Assembly: GCF_900107775.1 (NCBI RefSeq)
Contig: NZ_FNRF01000002.1
Span: 437,129 to 501,128 of the forward strand
Source of the DNA: Xylanibacter ruminicola
GTDB lineage: Bacteria; Bacteroidota; Bacteroidia; Bacteroidales; Bacteroidaceae
Length of the DNA stretch: 64,000 nt
Direction of reading: 5' to 3'
A model generated the notes under the pieces. The model worked only from the letters and a program-made list of their open reading frames with translations, made no database searches and was not told the DNA's origin. Below, piece by piece: positions 60,088-64,000 of this stretch (positions within the stretch are counted from its first letter, which is position 1; each line of letters starts with the position of its first letter). Both the position numbers and the translations under genes were made by a program.

Positions 60088-61919
60088 ATCTCCGACAGTT
60101 CCAGCCAGCGCATGCTCTTCTCGTCGAGTTCGTCGTTAAGCACGGGCAGACGCTTGCTCATTGTTGTTATTTCTTCAACCGATGTGGTACCACCACAAAG
60201 GGCTTCTTCTATCTGTTTCTTCTCAGTCTCGAGTGCCTCGATGTCCTTTTCCAGCTGTTCCAGTTCGCGTTTCTCCTTGTAGGTAAGCTTTCGCTTACCG
60301 CTGCTGGCGACATCGCCAGCTGTGGAGCTAGAAGAACTTGCAGGGCTAGAACTTCTAGCTTCCCTGGAATCTTTTCCAGCGCCCGATCGGGCGCTTTTGG
60401 GCTCGTTGGGCTGCAGTTTCTCCCATTCGCGATACTGGGTGTAGTTGCCTGGGAAATCCTTGATGTCGCCCATGCCTTTAAATACCAGCAGATGGTCAAC
60501 CACCTTATCCATAAAGTAGCGGTCGTGACTTACTACAATCACGCAACCGGGGAAGTCCTGAAGGTATTCTTCCAGAATCTGTAGTGTTACGATGTCCAGG
60601 TCGTTCGTGGGCTCGTCGAGCACCAGGAAGTTGGGGTTCTTCATCAGCACCGTACACAGGTACAGCTTGCGACGTTCGCCACCGCTCAACTTATACACGT
60701 AGTTGTGCTGCTGTTCGGGTGTGAACATAAAGTGCTGCAGAAACTGTGAGGCAGTTAAGTGCTTACCGCCACCCATGTCAATATATTCGGCAATATCCTT
60801 TACTACATCTATAACCTTCTGTGTATCATCAAAATGCAGACCTTCCTGCGAGAAATAGCCGAAGCGTACGGTGTCGCCGATATCAAACTTTCCGCTATCG
60901 GGTGCCACCTGACCTAACAGCATTTTTATGAAGGTAGATTTGCCTGTACCGTTATTGCCCACGATACCCATCTTCTCGAAGCGCGAGAAGTTATAATAAA
61001 AGTCCTTGAGTATCGTCAGCGGTTCGGCATCGGGGCGCTCAAAGGCCTTCGATACATACTGGCACTCAAAGATTTTGGAACCGATATATACGTTGCGTGA
61101 TTTCAAGCGAACCTGTCGCTCCTCTATGCGCTGTTTGGCTATCTTCTCAAGTTCGTAGAAAGCTTCTTCGCGGTAGCGGGCTTTATGGCCGCGGGCCTGA
61201 GGCATGCGGCGCATCCACTCCAACTCGGTGCGATACAGGTTGTTGGCGCGTGCTATCTCGGCACGACGGTTGTCGATACGCTCCTGACGTTTCTCTAAGT
61301 AGTAGCTATAGTTGCCGCGATAGGTATATACGGTCTGATCGTCGAGTTCCAGGATTACCGAGCACACGCGGTCCAGGAAGAATCGGTCGTGTGTCACCAT
61401 CAGCAGTGTTTTGTTGCCACGGTTCAGGTAGCCCTCCAGCCACTCAATCATCTCCAAGTCCAGATGGTTGGTAGGCTCATCAAGTATCAGCAGGTCGGGA
61501 TCGGTAATCAGCACGTTAGCCAGTGCCACGCGCTTTTGCTGACCTCCGCTCAGCTGGCGCATAGGCTGCTCCAGGTCGCGAATCTTCAACTGTGTCAGCA
61601 CCTGCTTGGCTTTCAGCACCTTCTCAGGGTCGCCCTGATGATTGAAGCACGCATCCAGCACACTCTCATTAGGGTCGAATGCCGGACTCTGCTCCAGCAT
61701 GCCCACACGCAGGTCGCGACGGAAGATAATCTCGCCCTCGTCGTAACCCTCTTTACCGCTCAGGATAGATAGCAGCGTACTCTTACCGGTACCATTCTTG
61801 GCTATCAGTCCAACCTTTTGTCCTTCGGCTATCGAAAAGCTTAAATCGCGAAACAGCACCAACGATCCAAACGACTTCGTCAGGTGCTGCACGTCTAAGT
61901 ATGGATTTTCTTTAGCCAT
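60084..61919 (-). CDS. ABC-F family ATPase (Uup-like)
   Basis: The 611-residue soluble protein has two ABC cassettes: Walker [11 protein letters not shown] and [10 protein letters not shown], signatures LSGGQQKR and LSGGERRK, Walker [13 protein letters not shown] and [13 protein letters not shown] linker of about 80 residues between them and a C-terminal coiled coil ([20 protein letters not shown]) fit the Uup type, which acts on the ribosome or on branched DNA. The Ser/Ala-rich stretch at about 520-540 is unusual. It overlaps engB by 1 nt. Confidence 0.93.
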   Translation of the reverse strand: MAKENPYLDVQHLTKSFGSLVLFRDLSFSIAEGQKVGLIAKNGTGKSTLLSILSGKEGYDEGEIIFRRDLRVGMLEQSPAFDPNESVLDACFNHQGDPEKVLKAKQVLTQLKIRDLEQPMRQLSGGQQKRVALANVLITDPDLLILDEPTNHLDLEMIEWLEGYLNRGNKTLLMVTHDRFFLDRVCSVILELDDQTVYTYRGNYSYYLEKRQERIDNRRAEIARANNLYRTELEWMRRMPQARGHKARYREEAFYELEKIAKQRIEERQVRLKSRNVYIGSKIFECQYVSKAFERPDAEPLTILKDFYYNFSRFEKMGIVGNNGTGKSTFIKMLLGQVAPDSGKFDIGDTVRFGYFSQEGLHFDDTQKVIDVVKDIAEYIDMGGGKHLTASQFLQHFMFTPEQQHNYVYKLSGGERRKLYLCTVLMKNPNFLVLDEPTNDLDIVTLQILEEYLQDFPGCVIVVSHDRYFMDKVVDHLLVFKGMGDIKDFPGNYTQYREWEKLQPNEPKSARSGAGKDSREARSSSPASSSSSTAGDVASSGKRKLTYKEKRELEQLEKDIEALETEKKQIEEALCGGTTSVEEITTMSKRLPVLNDELDEKSMRWLELSEI

Positions 61920-62521
61920 TATTCCTTCAATCCTTTATTAATTTGTTCAATGTAGTCCAGCACCTCGTCGCGGCCCTGTTTCTTTTCCGATGAGGTCACA
62001 AAAATTGGGGGCAGCTCCTCCCATGTTTCGCTCAGCACCTTCTTGTAGGCATTCAGGTTCTGAAGCACCTTGCTGGCGCTCAGCTTGTCGGCCTTGGTAA
62101 AAATAATGGCAAATGGCACGCTGCTGGTTCCCATCCACTCCATAAACTCCAGATCTATCTTCTGGGCCTCCAGGCGTATGTCAATCAGCAGAAATACATT
62201 TACCAGCTGCTCGCGCTGCAGTATGTAGCCGTTAATCATCTGCTCCAGCTTCTGCACCTCTTTCTTCGAGCGCTTGGCAAAACCATAGCCGGGCAAATCT
62301 ACCAGATACCACTCGTTATTAATTATAAAGTGGTTAATGAGCAGCGTTTTACCGGGAGTAGCACTGGTTTTTGCCAGATTCTTCTTGCCGGTAAGCATGT
62401 TTATCAGGCTCGACTTACCCACGTTTGAACGACCAATAAAGGCGTATTCGGGTTTGGTATCCTTCGGACACATCGACTCCATCGGAGCGCTTAATGTAAA
62501 TTCGGCTTTCTTAATTTCCAT
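61919..62521 (-). CDS. engB: Ribosome biogenesis GTPase EngB (YsxC/YihA)
   Basis: The 200-residue small GTPase has G1 [12 protein letters not shown], a G2 Thr region TPGKT, G3 [10 protein letters not shown] and G4 TKADKL. It is needed for large-subunit assembly. First gene of the engB - ABC-F - recR - membrane protein - GT2 - GNAT run. Promoter at 62543-62572. Confidence 0.96.
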   Translation of the reverse strand: MEIKKAEFTLSAPMESMCPKDTKPEYAFIGRSNVGKSSLINMLTGKKNLAKTSATPGKTLLINHFIINNEWYLVDLPGYGFAKRSKKEVQKLEQMINGYILQREQLVNVFLLIDIRLEAQKIDLEFMEWMGTSSVPFAIIFTKADKLSASKVLQNLNAYKKVLSETWEELPPIFVTSSEKKQGRDEVLDYIEQINKGLKE

Positions 62522-62542
62522 AAGTTATATCAATTTTGGGTG

Positions 62543-62572
62543 CAAAGATACGAAAAGTCGAGAGCAATACAA
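62543..62572 (-). promoter_or_regulatory. Promoter of engB
   Basis: On the minus strand, TTG (62570-62572) and TATCTTTG (62543-62550) have a 19-nt spacer. Confidence 0.72.
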
Positions 62573-62589
62573 AATTTTTTCGAAATTAT

Positions 62590-62620
62590 TTGGTGGTTCA
62601 CAAAAATATGCTTACCTTTG
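62590..62620 (+). promoter_or_regulatory. Promoter of rho
   Basis: TTG (62590-62592) and TACCTTTG (62613-62620) have a 20-nt spacer. The leader before the ATG at 62709 is about 80 nt, long enough for regulation, but no clear hairpin was seen. Confidence 0.75.
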
Positions 62621-62708
62621 CAACGATTTTTCTAATCAGTGCTTCCGTTCGTGAAGCATTTCCACAAAATCTTTTCAGAATCATAAATGTAATTTAAGTA
62701 CATATTGT

Positions 62709-64000
62709 ATGTATACAAAAGAAGAATTAGAATCTATGGACATACCCCAGCTTGTGGGTATTGCCGACGAGCTTGGTATTAAGGTGTCGCCCGACGACCA
62801 GCTTACTGACGTGGTGTATGCCATACTCGACAAGGCTGCCGAACAGAGCGCCTCTGCCGCCGACGACTCACCAAAGCGCAAGCGCACACGCATTGCCAAG
62901 AAAGATACTAGCAAGGTTTATACTGTAAATGGCGAGGACGGCGAGAATCTCGACTCTAAGAGTAATCGCACCCGCAAAAAGGTTGAGCAGCCACAGCTGT
63001 TTGCCGATATGCCTGCTACCCCCGCTGCCGAGGAGGCTCCAGCCGAAGAAGCACCTAAACCTAAGAAGCGCGGCCGTAAGAGCAAGGCCGAGAAAGAGGC
63101 CATCGAGGCTGCTGCACGTGCTGCCATCGAGGCTGCCGCTGCTAAAGCCGCTGCCGAGGCCGAGGATTTTGTAGTGCCCGAAGCTGCCCAGTTTGCCGTT
63201 GGTGCCGATGATGCCGACGACGAGGTAGCACCTAATGCCATCGAGCAGCTACGCGAAAAAATGGCTGCCACTAAGGTTGCTGCCCCCGAGCCCGAGTATG
63301 AGCCCGCGGCCGAGACAGAGCAGGCACCCGAAGAGCAGGAGGCTGCCCCCGACCCCATGACCGATGAGGTTGACGAGAACGGTGTATGGATGGGCGACCC
63401 AGGCGATGGTACCGACTTTATTACCATTCTTGATATCCCCATCGAGGACCAGAGCGCTATACCTACACTCGATATGTTCGACCGTCCGGTAGTGCCCGTT
63501 GCTACTCCCGAGCAGCCCGTTCTTAATCGCAATGCCGTGCCCAGCTCACAGCCACGCTACGACTTTGCCGACTTGATTGATGCTAACGGCGTATTGGAGA
63601 TTCTTACCGATGGTTACGGATTCCTGCGTTCGAGCGATTATAACTATCTGTCGTCGCCCGACGATGTATATGTATCGCCCCAGCAGATTAAGCGCTATGG
63701 TTTGAAGACTGGCGACGTGGTAGAGTGCACCGTTCGTCCACCACACGAAGGCGAGAAGTTCTTTGCCATGACCGATGTTCGCAGTATTAACGGTCGCCAC
63801 CCAGATGAGGTTCGCAACCGTGTAGCCTTCGAGCACCTTACACCACTGTTCCCCGAGGAGAAGTTCACCCTTTGCGGCGATCGCGCCACTACCAACCCAT
63901 CGGTTCGTATTGTCGATCTCTTCTCGCCAATCGGTAAAGGTCAGCGTGCCCTGATTGTGGCTCAGCCTAAGACCGGTAAAACCGTGCTCATGAAGGATAT
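62709..64000 (+). CDS. rho: Transcription termination factor Rho, 5' part
   Basis: The first 430 codons of Rho; the gene runs off the window. A short Rho_N (EELESMDIPQLVGIADELGI) is followed by an unusually long insert (about 55-290) made of basic patches, KPKKRGRKSK and Ala/Glu-rich stretches, which is typical of Bacteroidota Rho. The cold-shock RNA-binding domain starts at about 295 (NGVLEILTDGYGFLRS) and the ATPase P-loop AQPKTGKTVLM is just inside the edge. Confidence 0.96.
   Translation, partial: MYTKEELESMDIPQLVGIADELGIKVSPDDQLTDVVYAILDKAAEQSASAADDSPKRKRTRIAKKDTSKVYTVNGEDGENLDSKSNRTRKKVEQPQLFADMPATPAAEEAPAEEAPKPKKRGRKSKAEKEAIEAAARAAIEAAAAKAAAEAEDFVVPEAAQFAVGADDADDEVAPNAIEQLREKMAATKVAAPEPEYEPAAETEQAPEEQEAAPDPMTDEVDENGVWMGDPGDGTDFITILDIPIEDQSAIPTLDMFDRPVVPVATPEQPVLNRNAVPSSQPRYDFADLIDANGVLEILTDGYGFLRSSDYNYLSSPDDVYVSPQQIKRYGLKTGDVVECTVRPPHEGEKFFAMTDVRSINGRHPDEVRNRVAFEHLTPLFPEEKFTLCGDRATTNPSVRIVDLFSPIGKGQRALIVAQPKTGKTVLMKD

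Overview
The window is a 64 kb piece of a Bacteroidales chromosome, most likely Prevotella/Segatella-like. The signs are the Bacteroidota promoter (TTG about 19-20 nt before TAnnTTTG) in front of most transcription units, FeoA-FeoB and DUF5112/DUF5113 kinase architectures, SecA, Rho with a long N-terminal insert, GldE next to SSB, and the 28-residue 'smalltalk' protein. There are no rRNAs, integrases, transposases or CRISPR arrays. Six tRNAs are present in two clusters.

Layout. 1-526: the 5' part of a sensor kinase. 596-4440: a divergent cassette of smalltalk protein, small membrane protein and P5-like protein (minus) facing a primase-helicase (plus); its usual HU-related partner lies at 16066-16704. 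Between them sits an A+T-rich accessory island (about 4.77-14.2 kb). It holds seven co-oriented genes in two transcription units plus a toxin-antitoxin pair. 16.7-36.9 kb is ordinary envelope and metabolic core: PPIase, CorC-like protein, LptC, outer membrane protein, DUF4105 protein, a degraded phosphatase, SecA, FeoAB, GH43 and a large two-component system. 37.0-42.8 kb is a hexuronate regulon: eda and kdgK diverge from a LacI-type regulator (frameshifted here), uxaA and a transporter. 42.8-64 kb is mostly housekeeping: lysozyme, C11 peptidase, GldE/SSB, tRNAs, NspC, a hybrid kinase, CarAB, GlmS, RecR, ABC-F, EngB and Rho.

The most interesting part is the island at 5.1-13.0 kb. Unit 1 encodes a Sel1/TPR-like protein, a fusion of an HU domain with two PD-(D/E)XK-like nuclease domains, a UPF1/Dna2-like SF1 helicase and a protein with a Fib_succ_major-like domain. 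Unit 2 encodes a zinc-ribbon protein, a DUF3127 OB-fold protein ending in an SSB-like acidic tip, and a DnaB/RecA-like ATPase with a degenerate P-loop. The same 14-bp sequence, part of a TTGCAAG-c-CTTGCAA palindrome, lies upstream of both promoters. The block is bounded by a 43-nt near-identical hairpin repeat and by inverted remnants of one small gene. A nuclease-helicase-ssDNA-binding set of this kind could be an undescribed antiphage or DNA-processing system. That function is inferred from gene content only.
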